64,000 nt of DNA from Achromobacter pestifer (GCF_902859625.1 NZ_CADIJX010000007.1:186001-250000); one strand, 5' to 3'; shown: positions 52,832 to 62,029, counted from the stretch's first letter. Notes: generated from the letters alone by a model not told the origin. Numbers and translations: made by a program.

Positions 52832-54436
52832 GTGCGGCAAGCCCAGATTCGCCAGATTCTTTTCCTGATCGTCCTGACGGTCATCTATCTCAGCTTCGAG
52901 CTGGGATTCAACGCGCGCCTGCTCGATGTCGTGGGCAGCCGCGCCACGCCGCACGACATTGAAGAACTGGAGTTCTTCGGCCGCACGCTGTCCGGCATTG
53001 CCGCCGCGCTGGTGGTCCTGCAATTGCTGCTGACGCGGCGCCTGCGCACGGGCGGCCAGCCGTCGGTCCTGAAGATCGCGCTAGCCTGCGGCCTGACCGC
53101 GCTGCTGGTGTTCGGCGCGATCAAGCTGATCGTGAATGTATTGGTGGACACGCGCGACGGTGATTTCCGCCGCATCGCCGCCAACGCCGGCCTGTTGCAG
53201 CGGTCTTTGGTGCAGGGCGATCTGCATCTGGACGGCTTGGTCGACGACGAGGTCTATGCCCGCCCCGAGGGCAAGGCATTCCTGGCCGTGTTCCAGGTGC
53301 TGCTGTCCAACATCGAAAACCTGGACGAAAAGGTCGAACCCAAGAAACGCCAAGTGATCCGCACGGACCTGCAACGGCAGATGAAGACCTTCACCGTTGA
53401 TGGGCACGACGTCCGGATGACGGCGCCCGGCATCCGCGGCTATCACCAGGTCTACACCAGCGTGATGCAGTCCGTCGCCAGCCGTTGGAAGCAATACGCG
53501 GGCGTGCCGGTGGCGTCCGACATCGGCCTGGGGCGTGAGCAGGATCGCGCCTGGAGCGACTACCGCAGGAACCTGTCCAAGCGTGGCTGGACGCCCGAGA
53601 ACGTGCCCGCCCGCTACCAGGACCGCGTGGTGCGTGACGTGCGCAAACGCATTCCCGTGCCCGGGGATTGGCAGCCGCATGATCGGGCCACCTTCAATGA
53701 GGCGGTTGCGCAGCAATATTGGAAGACCATGCGCAGCCGCACCGTGCATGTGGAAGGCGATGCGATTCCGCCGGGGCTGTCGTATGAGGACTTCGTGGCG
53801 CGTCCGGGCGTGCAGAGGCTATTGCGGCAGACCTTGATGGTGCCGGCCAGCATGAGCGTGGCGTCCAATTACACCGACCCGGCCAGCTTCAAGCGGCTCT
53901 ACGACGGCATGCTGGATCGCGCCGTGGACGAGGCCATGCCGCGCTTTTCCGCCACCAGTACGGACTTCGGGCGCGGAGGCCAGCACTACAAGCTGGGCCA
54001 GGACGCCGCGCGGGCGGCGATCGTTCCGCCGGTGGCGTTGCTGTTTTCGCTGCTGGGCGCGGTCGGCCACTTTGCCAAGCTGCTGTACCTGATCGCCAAG
54101 CTGATCGTGTGGCTGCGCACGCCCGCGGGCCAAGAGCCTGGCCGCACCGCGACGCGCGCCGCCGGGCTGGCGCTGGTACTGACGCTGGTGTGCGTATGGA
54201 CGGCATTTTCCTTCATGCAGAACGGCATTACGCGCAGCGAGTTGTTCCAGCAGATGGCGCGCGCGGACGCGAGCCGCGACGATGAATCGATCGGGCAGGC
54301 CTTGCGCCGCCGCGTATTGAGCAATGTGGCGCACGTGGTCGTGGTGGGGCAAGCGTACACCTACCCGTTCAACGAAGCGGTGCGCACGGGCGTGCTGGGC
54401 GGCATCAAGTATGGATACCACGGCGATGCGGATTGA
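52832..54436 (+). CDS. Unknown polytopic membrane protein
   Basis: 534 residues from a GTG directly after the preceding stop. Three N-terminal membrane segments (QILFLIVLTVIYLSFELGF, SGIAAALVVLQLLL, LKIALACGLTALLVFGAIKLIVNVLV) lead to a domain of about 280 residues (110-390), then a hydrophobic pair near VALLFSLLGAVGHFAKLLYLIAKLIVWL and another at RAAGLALVLTLVCVWTAFSFM. No family was recognised. Tight coupling to the lipoprotein suggests the two work together in the envelope. Confidence 0.7.
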   Translation: MRQAQIRQILFLIVLTVIYLSFELGFNARLLDVVGSRATPHDIEELEFFGRTLSGIAAALVVLQLLLTRRLRTGGQPSVLKIALACGLTALLVFGAIKLIVNVLVDTRDGDFRRIAANAGLLQRSLVQGDLHLDGLVDDEVYARPEGKAFLAVFQVLLSNIENLDEKVEPKKRQVIRTDLQRQMKTFTVDGHDVRMTAPGIRGYHQVYTSVMQSVASRWKQYAGVPVASDIGLGREQDRAWSDYRRNLSKRGWTPENVPARYQDRVVRDVRKRIPVPGDWQPHDRATFNEAVAQQYWKTMRSRTVHVEGDAIPPGLSYEDFVARPGVQRLLRQTLMVPASMSVASNYTDPASFKRLYDGMLDRAVDEAMPRFSATSTDFGRGGQHYKLGQDAARAAIVPPVALLFSLLGAVGHFAKLLYLIAKLIVWLRTPAGQEPGRTATRAAGLALVLTLVCVWTAFSFMQNGITRSELFQQMARADASRDDESIGQALRRRVLSNVAHVVVVGQAYTYPFNEAVRTGVLGGIKYGYHGDAD

Positions 54437-55322
54437 TCGCAGGGTCGCGGTGGCCCTCATCGCCGCGCTGTCCTGGTCCAACGCGGGCGCCGCCTGCCTG
54501 GGCATGCAGATACACGCGCATCGCGGAGCGCCCCAGTTGCCGGAGAATTCGCTGGCGTCGATCAGCGCTGCGTACGCGGGCGGTTGGGACGGGGTTGAGA
54601 TCGACATGCAGCGTTTGCAGGACGGGCGCTGGGTGCTGCATCACGACCTGCTGACGGGCAGGACGGTGGGTGGGGCCGGGCGCAAGGCGGTGCTGCAACT
54701 GAGCAGCGCCGATTGGCGCGGCGCAAAGCTGCTGGGGCAGGGCGGCGGGTCACCGCCGCCATTCCTGGACGACGCGCTGCGGGTCGCGGCCGCGCAGCCC
54801 GCCAAGACCTTCAACGCGGAACTGAAGGTGGTTTATCGCGATTGTGAACCGGTCAGAAAGCTGGTCCTGGACATGAAGCGGGCGCTGCCGCACGGCAATT
54901 GGATGATGACCTCGGCCTTTCCGGAAGCGTTGCGCTGCGTGCGCCAGTCCGATCCGCAAGGCTATCTGGGGCTGATCGTGTTTGATCCGCGCAATGCCCA
55001 AGCCGCTGGCGCGAATCCGCTGAGCCGCTATGTGTCGCAGCGCGCCTCGGCGCCCGTGCTCAACCGGCAATGGCTGGCCAATCTGACGGCCAAGGTGGGG
55101 GCGCCTGTCGGCGTGCATGTGGACGCGACCACGCTGGCCGCCAATCCGCAACTGTTGAGCGACGCTGCGAGGCAATCGGTGCGGGTCTTTGTTTACGCGG
55201 TGGACGGTGATGCCGCGTTGGCGCAGCAATTGCGTGCCGCGAAACAGCGCGAAGGCTATCTGCCGTCGGGCGTGATCATCGATGGCGATGCTCAGGCGTT
55301 CTGCCGGGCGGTCGGGGGGTAA
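54426..55322 (+). CDS. Glycerophosphodiester phosphodiesterase-like exported protein
   Basis: 298 residues from the ATG at 54426, overlapping the previous stop by 11 bp. Signal peptide VAVALIAALSWSNAGAAC. The GDPD catalytic signature is present: HAHRGAPQLPENSLASISAAYAGGWDGVEIDMQRLQDGRWVLHHDLLTGRTVGG, with the HRG, PEN, E-D metal ligands and HHD. The TIM-barrel C-terminal strand GVHVDATTL...VFVYAVDGD is also recognisable. It should split glycerophosphodiesters into glycerol-3-phosphate in the periplasm. Confidence 0.85.
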   Translation: MRIDRRVAVALIAALSWSNAGAACLGMQIHAHRGAPQLPENSLASISAAYAGGWDGVEIDMQRLQDGRWVLHHDLLTGRTVGGAGRKAVLQLSSADWRGAKLLGQGGGSPPPFLDDALRVAAAQPAKTFNAELKVVYRDCEPVRKLVLDMKRALPHGNWMMTSAFPEALRCVRQSDPQGYLGLIVFDPRNAQAAGANPLSRYVSQRASAPVLNRQWLANLTAKVGAPVGVHVDATTLAANPQLLSDAARQSVRVFVYAVDGDAALAQQLRAAKQREGYLPSGVIIDGDAQAFCRAVGG

Positions 55323-55424
55323 GGGTATGGCGCGGGTCCGTGGCATTGAGGCCCGGATTTCCGCCTACACTTGCCGCTTCACCCGTCTCAACCCCCGCCG
55401 CCAACATCCTGCAAGGCTACGCTC

Positions 55425-55874
55425 ATGATCCTACGCGCATCCTGGTTTCTGTCCTGCCTGCTGCTGGCGGGCGTGGCCCATGCCGGCTCTGCGCCGGCCG
55501 AAATATCGTGCATCTCGGAAAGCGGCAAGGTCGCGTTGAAGGGCGTCATTCCGTCGCCGTCCTCGGAAGACCTGAACGTGAAGCTGAGCTACTTCGACGC
55601 GGACCTGACCTTCAGTTCCGACACCACTGCCAGCAGCTATGTGGTGTCGGACTTCCCGCAATCGGTGTTCACGCTGCTGGTGCCGACCCAGGGCATCGCG
55701 TTGACGCTCTACGCCTTGCCATCCAGCGTGGCCGTGGAAAAGACCTCCGACCATGATCTGGCCGGGACGTTCCAGGCCAAATTGACGGCGCCCCGTCCGC
55801 GTTCAGCGGCGGGTGCGCAAACGAACACGCCGCTGAAAGCCACGTTGAACTGCGACTACCGCTACTCGTTGTAA
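55425..55874 (+). CDS. Unknown secreted protein
   Basis: 149 residues from the ATG at 55425. Signal peptide SWFLSCLLLAGVAHAGS followed by a beta-rich domain with two cysteines (EISCISESGKVALKGVI...TLNCDYRYSL) that may form a disulfide. Not recognised. Its 3' end overlaps the convergent MBL gene by 13 bp. A gap of about 100 bp separates it from the GDPD gene. Confidence 0.6.
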   Translation: MILRASWFLSCLLLAGVAHAGSAPAEISCISESGKVALKGVIPSPSSEDLNVKLSYFDADLTFSSDTTASSYVVSDFPQSVFTLLVPTQGIALTLYALPSSVAVEKTSDHDLAGTFQAKLTAPRPRSAAGAQTNTPLKATLNCDYRYSL

Positions 55875-56689
55875 GCCGCTTGCGGTTCAGACGGTGCCAT
55901 GGGCGCCAGGTGCAGCGCCACCACCTCGGTATTGCCGTGCAGGACGGCCGGATAGCGGCTTCTGACCAACGGGTCATGCCCCGGCACGATGTGCGCGGGG
56001 GATTCCGCATGCTTTGCCAGGGTTTCATACCCGGCCAGCATGTCGGCCACGTTCAGCACGATGGGAAACGGCGCGTCCAGCCCCATGTTGTCGTAGTAGT
56101 GGCTGGCGTCTGACGCCAGCACGATCCAGCCGCGCGCCGTGTGCACGCGCACCGCCTGCAAGCCTTGCGTATGGCCGCCGATGTGCAGCAATTGCAGGCC
56201 TGGCGCGAGGTCGTCATGGCCGTGGTAGAAGGCCACCCGCTTGTCATAGACCCCCCGTACGACATCGACCACGTCTTCCACTGCGTAGGCGTGGCGCAGC
56301 ATGTCAAAGCGCATGTTGCAGCCGCAGGCGTAGTGCAGTTCGCTTTCCTGCATGTGCAAGCGAGCGTGGGGAAGTTTGCGGATGTTGCCGGCGTGGTCGT
56401 AGTGCAGGTGGGTGACGATCACGTCCTGGATGTCGGCGGCGGCGATGCCCAGCGTCTTCAGGGCGTCGATGGGGCAGCGCAGGAATTCGCGGCCGCGCGC
56501 CTCGGCGGCGGCCTGGTTGAAGCCGGTGTCGACCAGCCAGACGCGCGCGCCATGGCGGATGACCCACACGAAGTAATCCATCGGCATGGGGCCGTCGTGC
56601 GGGTCGGGCGGCGTGATGAAATTCTGGCTGCGGCGGCGCCCGACGGTGGCGTAGCGCAAGGCATAGACTTCGTGGTTCGGCAGCGTCAT
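55862..56689 (-). CDS. MBL-fold lactonase (AHL-lactonase-like)
   Basis: 275 residues of the metallo-beta-lactamase fold in the N-acyl homoserine lactonase/AttM group. The zinc motif is VTHLHYDHAGN (HxHxDH) at about 94-104; further ligands are H in HIGGHTQGL, D in LASDASHYYDN and H in VPGHDPLV. It has no signal peptide. Enzymes of this group open lactones, including quorum signals, but also catabolic lactones. Its start overlaps the stop of the hydrolase gene by 4 bp, suggesting a shared pathway role. Confidence 0.86.
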   Translation of the reverse strand: MTLPNHEVYALRYATVGRRRSQNFITPPDPHDGPMPMDYFVWVIRHGARVWLVDTGFNQAAAEARGREFLRCPIDALKTLGIAAADIQDVIVTHLHYDHAGNIRKLPHARLHMQESELHYACGCNMRFDMLRHAYAVEDVVDVVRGVYDKRVAFYHGHDDLAPGLQLLHIGGHTQGLQAVRVHTARGWIVLASDASHYYDNMGLDAPFPIVLNVADMLAGYETLAKHAESPAHIVPGHDPLVRSRYPAVLHGNTEVVALHLAPMAPSEPQAAYNE

Positions 56690-57918
56690 GCGATTCCCCG
56701 GACGGTTCGGATGTGGTCGAGTTCAGGTCGCAGATAGTCCAGCAGGCGCTGGGGACTTTCCACCATGGGAAAGTGGCCCAGTTCGGGCATGGTGGTGAAA
56801 CGCGCGCCTGGAATCAGCGCAGCGACGCGGCGCGAGTCTTCAGGACTGGCGGAATAGTCATAGGCGCCGGTCAACAGCGAGACGCCGAAGGCGCGGGTGT
56901 CCAGGCCGGTCAAGTGCTGGGCAGCGTCGAAGTCCTCGCTATAGAACCAGAGGTCGTTGGCGTAGACATTGAAGCCGCCTTGCGCATAGATCCAGGCGGC
57001 GTCGCGGCGCGCTTCCAGCGTGGACGCGGGGCCCATCAAGCCGCGCACATAGGCCGGGTTGTGCGCCGCCTGGTTGACCTGCGGATGGCACAGCATCGGC
57101 GTGCGCCGGCCGGTTGCCTTCCAAGGCGCTTCCAGCGCTGCCACGCCAGCGACGTCGGCCGGGTGGGTGGCGGCGATCACCAGCGCCATCGCCGCGCCCA
57201 TCGAGCAGCCCAGCAACACGCACGGGGCCCCGGCCAGTTGCCGGATGACCGCCAGACAGGTGCGCAGGTAGGTGTCGCGGGTCAGCCCGTCTTCCGTCCA
57301 GGCGTGTCCCGGCAAAGGCATGCTGCGGCCATGGCCCGGCATATCGAAGGCGAGCATGCGCCATTGGCGGCGCAGGTCCGGGTCCGCCATCAGCGCGTGG
57401 TACTGGCGGGAATCGGCGCCGGCGGTATGCAGCATCAGCAGCGGCGGGCCGTCGGTCAGGCCGCTGGTTTCGTAGTAGAGCGAAGTGCCTGCCGCGCCCA
57501 GATCCAGCGTGGCGTAGTGGCCGGTGATGGGGCTGCGATCCAGCAGGGCAGGCGTGGCGGTGAGTTGCCCGCGCAGAATCTCGAACAGTCGTTCCAGGGG
57601 ATGCAAGGCCTGGGCGATGGCCAGGGCGTCGCCCTTGACGCGCAGGCCTTGGGCCTGGCGATGCGCGGCGGTGAACGAGTGATAGCCCGGAGGCGGGGTG
57701 GGGCTCAGCAGTTTGCGCCAGGTGTCTGGCGGGGCGCTGATGACGATGCACTGCGAGGGGGCGGCGGGTTGACCAGCCCAGGCGGAAATCCGGTCTTGCG
57801 GATCTTCGCCGGCTTGCAGCCAGAGGGCGCACGGCAGGCCCCGGGCTGCGGCATTGAACTCGCTATCCTGCTGCGCCAGGGCCGCCGCGGCCCTCAGTTC
57901 CTGAACGATCGCCTTCAC
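56686..57918 (-). CDS. Alpha/beta hydrolase with N-terminal SCP2-like domain
   Basis: 410 residues. The C-terminal part (about 135-410) is a full alpha/beta hydrolase: LLMLHTAGADSRQYHAL (oxyanion region), the nucleophile elbow LLGCSMGAAMALV with Ser in GxSxG form (GCSMG), Asp in the LLTGAYDYS strand and the catalytic His in ELGHFPMVESP. The N-terminal 120 residues (RQAQGLRVKGDALAIAQALHPLERLFEILRG) look like an SCP2/sterol-carrier-type domain. The start at 57918 lies 56 bp inside the end of the GntR gene; no later start is plausible. Confidence 0.82.
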   Translation of the reverse strand: MKAIVQELRAAAALAQQDSEFNAAARGLPCALWLQAGEDPQDRISAWAGQPAAPSQCIVISAPPDTWRKLLSPTPPPGYHSFTAAHRQAQGLRVKGDALAIAQALHPLERLFEILRGQLTATPALLDRSPITGHYATLDLGAAGTSLYYETSGLTDGPPLLMLHTAGADSRQYHALMADPDLRRQWRMLAFDMPGHGRSMPLPGHAWTEDGLTRDTYLRTCLAVIRQLAGAPCVLLGCSMGAAMALVIAATHPADVAGVAALEAPWKATGRRTPMLCHPQVNQAAHNPAYVRGLMGPASTLEARRDAAWIYAQGGFNVYANDLWFYSEDFDAAQHLTGLDTRAFGVSLLTGAYDYSASPEDSRRVAALIPGARFTTMPELGHFPMVESPQRLLDYLRPELDHIRTVRGIA

Positions 57919-58606
57919 GTGTGGATGCCTCCTCTTGTTGGCGCCTTAGCACTTCGAGCGCGGTGCGTTCCGCATTCACGATGTGGCTCTGTGCGGCCGC
58001 TTGGGCGCCTTGTGGATCCCGAGCCTGGATGCGCTCGAAGATGGTGTCGATTTCGGCCATGCTTTCCGGCAGCCGATCCGCGCGCGCGAACGACGTGGCG
58101 CGCAGCAGGTTGATGCGCGACAGCAGCCCGGGCAGCATGTCTTTGATCAAATCGTTGTCACAGCCCGACAGCAACACGTCGTAGAAATCGTGCTTGGCCG
58201 CCAGCAAGGCCGACTTGTTGCTGCCCTTGGCCTGGCGGTGCAGCGCGTCCACCGCCTTGCGCAGGCGTTCGACGTCCGTGTCGCTGGCTAGCCGGGCGAA
58301 TTCGTGGGCGGCGAAGCCTTCCAGCAGCGCGCGCAAGGAATACAGGTCGCGCGCGGCCTTTTCGGTGATGCGCACGACCGTCGGGCCCCGGTGCGGTTCG
58401 ATCGAGATCAGGCGTTCGGCTTCCAGCGTGCGCAACGCTTCGCGCAGGGTGCTGCGGCTGATGTTCAGCTGTTCGCACAGTTCCGCTTCGCGCAGGCGTT
58501 CTCCGCCCTTTAGGCGTCCGTCCATGATGGACGTGCGCAGGAATTCCTCGACGCGGGTGCGCAAGGTCGTCGGTTTTTCGAATATCGCGCTGGTGGGGCT
58601 GGGCAT
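57863..58606 (-). CDS. FCD-type GntR transcriptional regulator
   Basis: 247 residues from the ATG at 58606. Winged helix: LRTRVEEFLRTSIMDGRLKGGERLREAELCEQLNISRSTLREALRTLEAERLISIEPHRGPTV. FCD domain: SLRALLEGFAAHEFARLAS...AKHDFYDVLLSGCDNDLIKDMLPGLLSRINLLRATSF, with the His/Asp metal residues. The C-terminal 30 residues are hydrophilic and overlap the hydrolase start. It probably controls the hydrolase, ABC transporter and the divergent carboxymuconolactone genes. Confidence 0.9.
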   Translation of the reverse strand: MPSPTSAIFEKPTTLRTRVEEFLRTSIMDGRLKGGERLREAELCEQLNISRSTLREALRTLEAERLISIEPHRGPTVVRITEKAARDLYSLRALLEGFAAHEFARLASDTDVERLRKAVDALHRQAKGSNKSALLAAKHDFYDVLLSGCDNDLIKDMLPGLLSRINLLRATSFARADRLPESMAEIDTIFERIQARDPQGAQAAAQSHIVNAERTALEVLRRQQEEASTREGDRSGTEGRGGPGAAG

Positions 58607-58723
58607 GGCTGTCTCTCGCTTAGCGTAGCGGCGGGCGCAGGCGGCAGCGCGGGCTTTTGGCCCGGCCACGGCGAACCGCCGATTCAACGTAAAGACGCAA
58701 TATATCCCGCCGACGGCCCATGG

Positions 58724-59437
58724 CTACAACCCAAGGTAGGCGGCACGCACGCGACTGTCTTCCAGCAGCGTGTGGCTGGGGCCGGACAGCACCATCGTTC
58801 CCGATTGCAGCACGTAGGCATGTTCGGCCACCGACAGGGCCAGCCGGGTGTTCTGCTCCACCAGCAGGATGGTCAGCCCGCTGCGGTGGATGTCGATCAT
58901 GGCCTGGTGCATTTCCTCGACGACCTTGGGCGCCAGGCCGTGGCTGGGTTCGTCCAGCAGCAGTAGCCGGGGTTCCAGCATCAGGGCGCGGCCGAATGCC
59001 ACCATCTGCTGTTCCCCGCCCGAGAGCGTGCCGGCCTGCTGCCTGCGCCGTTCAAGCAACCGGGGAAACAAGGCATAGACGCGGTCGCAGCTGCGTTTGA
59101 GCGCGGCGGCATCACGGCGGCGGGTGTAGCCGCCCAGGTACAGGTTCTCTTCCACCGTCATCTCGGGGAACACGTGGCGGCCTTCGGGAACGTGGGCGAT
59201 GCCCAGTTCAGGGATGCGGTGCGGCGGCAGGCGCAGGATGTCCTGGCCGTCGAAGGCGATGCGGCCACTGACCCTGTCCAGCAACCCCGAGATGCAGCGC
59301 AGCAGCGTGCTCTTGCCCGCCGTGTTGGCGCCGACGACCGCGATGAAGCCGCCTTCGGGCACGTCCAGCGAGACCTCGTGCAGCACCGGGCTGCGGTCGT
59401 AGGAGGCGGTCAGCCCCTGGATCTGAAGCAGGGTCAT
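58724..59437 (-). CDS. livF: Branched-chain/aromatic acid-type ABC ATPase LivF
   Basis: 237 residues from the ATG at 59437, overlapping the livG stop by 4 bp. ABC motifs: Walker A GANTAGKST (an unusual T in the loop, still GxxxxGKS/T), Q-loop, signature LSGGEQQM, Walker B LLLLDEPSHGLAP and the H-loop TILLVEQN. The last gene of the Liv-type importer operon. Confidence 0.94.
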   Translation of the reverse strand: MTLLQIQGLTASYDRSPVLHEVSLDVPEGGFIAVVGANTAGKSTLLRCISGLLDRVSGRIAFDGQDILRLPPHRIPELGIAHVPEGRHVFPEMTVEENLYLGGYTRRRDAAALKRSCDRVYALFPRLLERRRQQAGTLSGGEQQMVAFGRALMLEPRLLLLDEPSHGLAPKVVEEMHQAMIDIHRSGLTILLVEQNTRLALSVAEHAYVLQSGTMVLSGPSHTLLEDSRVRAAYLGL

Positions 59438-60174
59438 GCCGCCACCTCCGCCTGTTCCATCGATTTGCCCAGGTAGACCTCGATCACCGTGGGGTTGGCC
59501 GCGATATCGGCGGGGCTGCCTTCCGCGATCTTCTGGCCGAACGACAGCACCAGGATGCGGTTGCACAGCCGCATGATGGCGCGCATGTGGTGTTCGACCA
59601 CGATGAAGGTGATGCCGGCTTCGTCGCGCAGCGTGCGGATCAGGTCCAGCAGCGCGTCCATTTCGGATTCGTTCAGCGCGGCCATGACCTCGTCCAACAG
59701 GAAGACCTTGGGGTCTGTGCACAGCGCGCGGGCCAGTTCCACCCGGGCCTGTTCCGGAAACGACAGTTCGCCCGCCGGTTTGGCCGCGATGGCGGACAGG
59801 CCCACGCGGTCCAGGTTGTCGCGGGCGACCTGTCGGGCGCGCGCCACGTCATGGCGCAGCAGGCCGCCGACCAGCACGTTGTCCAGCACGGTCATTTCCG
59901 GGAACAGCGCCACGTTCTGGAACGTCTTGGTCATGCCGCGCGCGGCGATCTGGTGGGGGCGCAGGCCGCTGATGTCCTCGCCTTCCAGTTCAATGCGTCC
60001 GCCCTGGCTGGCGTACAGGCCCACCAGCAGATTGAACAGGGTGGTCTTGCCGGCCCCGTTGGGGCCGATCAGGCCCAGGATGTCGCCCCGGGCCACGCTG
60101 AACGACACGTCGTCCACGGCTTTCAGGCCGCCAAAGCGGCGCTGCACGTTCGATACCTTCAGGATGTCAGGCAT
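59434..60174 (-). CDS. livG: Branched-chain/aromatic acid-type ABC ATPase LivG
   Basis: 246 residues: Walker A GPNGAGKTT, Walker B VFLLDEVMAAL, and H-loop TFIVVEHHM, with the C-terminal LivG extension ending EVYLGKSMEQAEVAA. The signature loop reads ELSFPEQARVELARAL, with SFPEQ in place of the usual LSGGQ; this deviation is seen in some LivG-type proteins but is worth noting. Overlaps livM by 8 bp. Confidence 0.93.
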   Translation of the reverse strand: MPDILKVSNVQRRFGGLKAVDDVSFSVARGDILGLIGPNGAGKTTLFNLLVGLYASQGGRIELEGEDISGLRPHQIAARGMTKTFQNVALFPEMTVLDNVLVGGLLRHDVARARQVARDNLDRVGLSAIAAKPAGELSFPEQARVELARALCTDPKVFLLDEVMAALNESEMDALLDLIRTLRDEAGITFIVVEHHMRAIMRLCNRILVLSFGQKIAEGSPADIAANPTVIEVYLGKSMEQAEVAA

Positions 60175-61141
60175 GCTGGCTCCGCGTCAGGTTGCGCAAC
60201 CGTGACCACAGCGCCGACAGGCCGCGCGGCTCGATCAGGATGATGGCGATCAGGATCAGGCCGAACGCCAGCTGGGACACGCCCGCCGTGTGACCCGACA
60301 GCCAGTCGTTGAACACTTCCTCAAGCGGGATGATGACCAGCGCGCCGATCAGCGGGCCCGCCACGGTGCCCACGCCGCCGATGATGCAGATCAACGCCAC
60401 GCGCACTGAAATGCCCACCAGTGAAAACACGGTGTCCGGATCGAAGAAGTAGATGAATTGCGCGTAGAGCGTGCCGCAGGCGCCCATCAGCGCGGCTGAG
60501 ATCACGGCGGCCAGGATGCGCGTTTGCGCGGTGTTCACGCCGATGACTTCGGCCGCCTGCGGATTGGCCTTCACGGCGCGCAGGCGATAGCCCAGGCGCG
60601 AATGGCTGATCAGCGCGAAGACGATGGACGTGATCAGCGCGGCGCCCAACATCAGGTAGTAGTACGGGATGCTGGACTTGAACTGCATCTGCGCCAGGCC
60701 TTCCGAGAACGGGATGGACAGGCCGACTGGCCCGCCCGTCACCGAGGCCCAGGTGTTGGCGATGGCGCGCAGCACTTCGCCAAACGCCAGCGTGGCCAGC
60801 GCGAAGTAGTGCCCGCGCAGCCGCATCGTGGGCAGGCTGAGCAAGGCGCCCGCCACGCCCGCGACGGCCATCGCGGCCACGATGCCCAGCCACGGCGAAA
60901 TGCCATAGCGCAGCAGCAGCAACGTCGAGGTGTAGGCGCCCAGCCCGAAGAAGGCCGCATGGCCCAGCGAAATCTGGTTGGCCAGGCCGCCCACGATGTT
61001 CCAGGATTGGCCCATCGCGGCAAACAGCAGCACCAGCGTCAGGACGCGGATGCCGTAGCCCTGGTCTTCCATCATCCAGGGGGCGGCCAGGGCCACGGCC
61101 AGAAATGCCGCCCAAGGCAGGGATTGTCGAGTCATGGTCAT
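60167..61141 (-). CDS. livM: Liv-type ABC permease LivM
   Basis: 324 residues from the ATG at 61141 (TGATG overlap with livH stop). About nine membrane segments, with the family stretches GQSWNIVGGLANQISLGHAAFFGLGAYTSTLLL, MRLRGHYFALATLAFGEVLRAIAN, and GGVGTVAGPLIGALVIIPLEEVF (EAA-like loop). One of the two membrane channels of the importer. Confidence 0.95.
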   Translation of the reverse strand: MTMTRQSLPWAAFLAVALAAPWMMEDQGYGIRVLTLVLLFAAMGQSWNIVGGLANQISLGHAAFFGLGAYTSTLLLLRYGISPWLGIVAAMAVAGVAGALLSLPTMRLRGHYFALATLAFGEVLRAIANTWASVTGGPVGLSIPFSEGLAQMQFKSSIPYYYLMLGAALITSIVFALISHSRLGYRLRAVKANPQAAEVIGVNTAQTRILAAVISAALMGACGTLYAQFIYFFDPDTVFSLVGISVRVALICIIGGVGTVAGPLIGALVIIPLEEVFNDWLSGHTAGVSQLAFGLILIAIILIEPRGLSALWSRLRNLTRSQHA

Positions 61142-62001
61142 CAGGCTGCTCTTTTCAAAAGACCTTCCGGGCGCACGGCCAGGACCAGGATGAAGATGGC
61201 GAACAGCACCAGGTTCTGGAGTTGCATGGGCAGCACCAGCGACGACAGCGACTGGATCACGCCCACCGCCACGCCGCCCACCACTGCCCCCATCACGCTG
61301 CCCAGGCCGCCCAGCACCACCGCCGTGAACATCAGCACGCTGAACTGCGCGCCGACGGTGGTGGAGGCCGTCAGGTAGGGCAGGATGATGCCGCCGCCCA
61401 AGGCCGTCAGGCCCACGCCCAGCCCGAACGCCAGTTGGTGGACACGGTGGGTGGAGATGCCGGACAGACGGGCGGCCATGGGGTCCTGGGCGGTGGCCCG
61501 CACTGCCATGCCCCACCAGGTTTTCTTCAGGACCCACCACAGCGTCAAGCCGGCCACCGCCGCCACCACGAAGGCCAGCAGATAGGGCGCGCTCAAGAGA
61601 ATCGGCCCGACCGCCAGCGCGGTCATCTGATAGGGCGTCTGCACCGAGCGGAACTCCGATCCGAACAGGATCAGCGCCAGGTTTTCCATGACGATGAGCA
61701 GGCCCACCGTCAGGAAGATCTGCGCCACCGCTGGCGCCTTCAGCACCCGGTTGATCAGGAATTTCTGCGTCAGCACGCCCAGCACGAAGGCCACGGCGAA
61801 CGACAGCAAAGACCCGATCAGCGGATCCAGCCCCCACAGCTTCCAGGCGAAATACGCCACGAACATGCCCACCATCAGGAACTCGGCCTGGGCGAAGTTG
61901 ACGATGGAGACCACCCCGAAAACAAGCGTCAACCCGATCGAGATGACCGCGTAGACGCCGCCCAGCAGAATGCCGTCCACCAGTGCCTGCAAGAATTGCA
62001 T
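61141..62001 (-). CDS. livH: Liv-type ABC permease LivH
   Basis: 286 residues, eight or so membrane segments. The signature LVDGILLGGVYAVISIGLTLVFGVVSIVNFAQAEFLMVGM opens it and GGLGSVMGAVVGGVAVGVIQSL marks the ATPase contact. Pairs with LivM. Follows the receptor gene by 28 bp. Confidence 0.95.
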   Translation of the reverse strand: MQFLQALVDGILLGGVYAVISIGLTLVFGVVSIVNFAQAEFLMVGMFVAYFAWKLWGLDPLIGSLLSFAVAFVLGVLTQKFLINRVLKAPAVAQIFLTVGLLIVMENLALILFGSEFRSVQTPYQMTALAVGPILLSAPYLLAFVVAAVAGLTLWWVLKKTWWGMAVRATAQDPMAARLSGISTHRVHQLAFGLGVGLTALGGGIILPYLTASTTVGAQFSVLMFTAVVLGGLGSVMGAVVGGVAVGVIQSLSSLVLPMQLQNLVLFAIFILVLAVRPEGLLKRAA

Positions 62002-62029
62002 GACCGTTTCTCCGTGCCGCGCGCGGCGC

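Noticed and set aside
55862-56689. Quorum-quenching island
   Set aside because: Although the MBL protein is AHL-lactonase-like, it is embedded in a catabolic operon with importer and decarboxylase genes, and no luxI/luxR genes are nearby.
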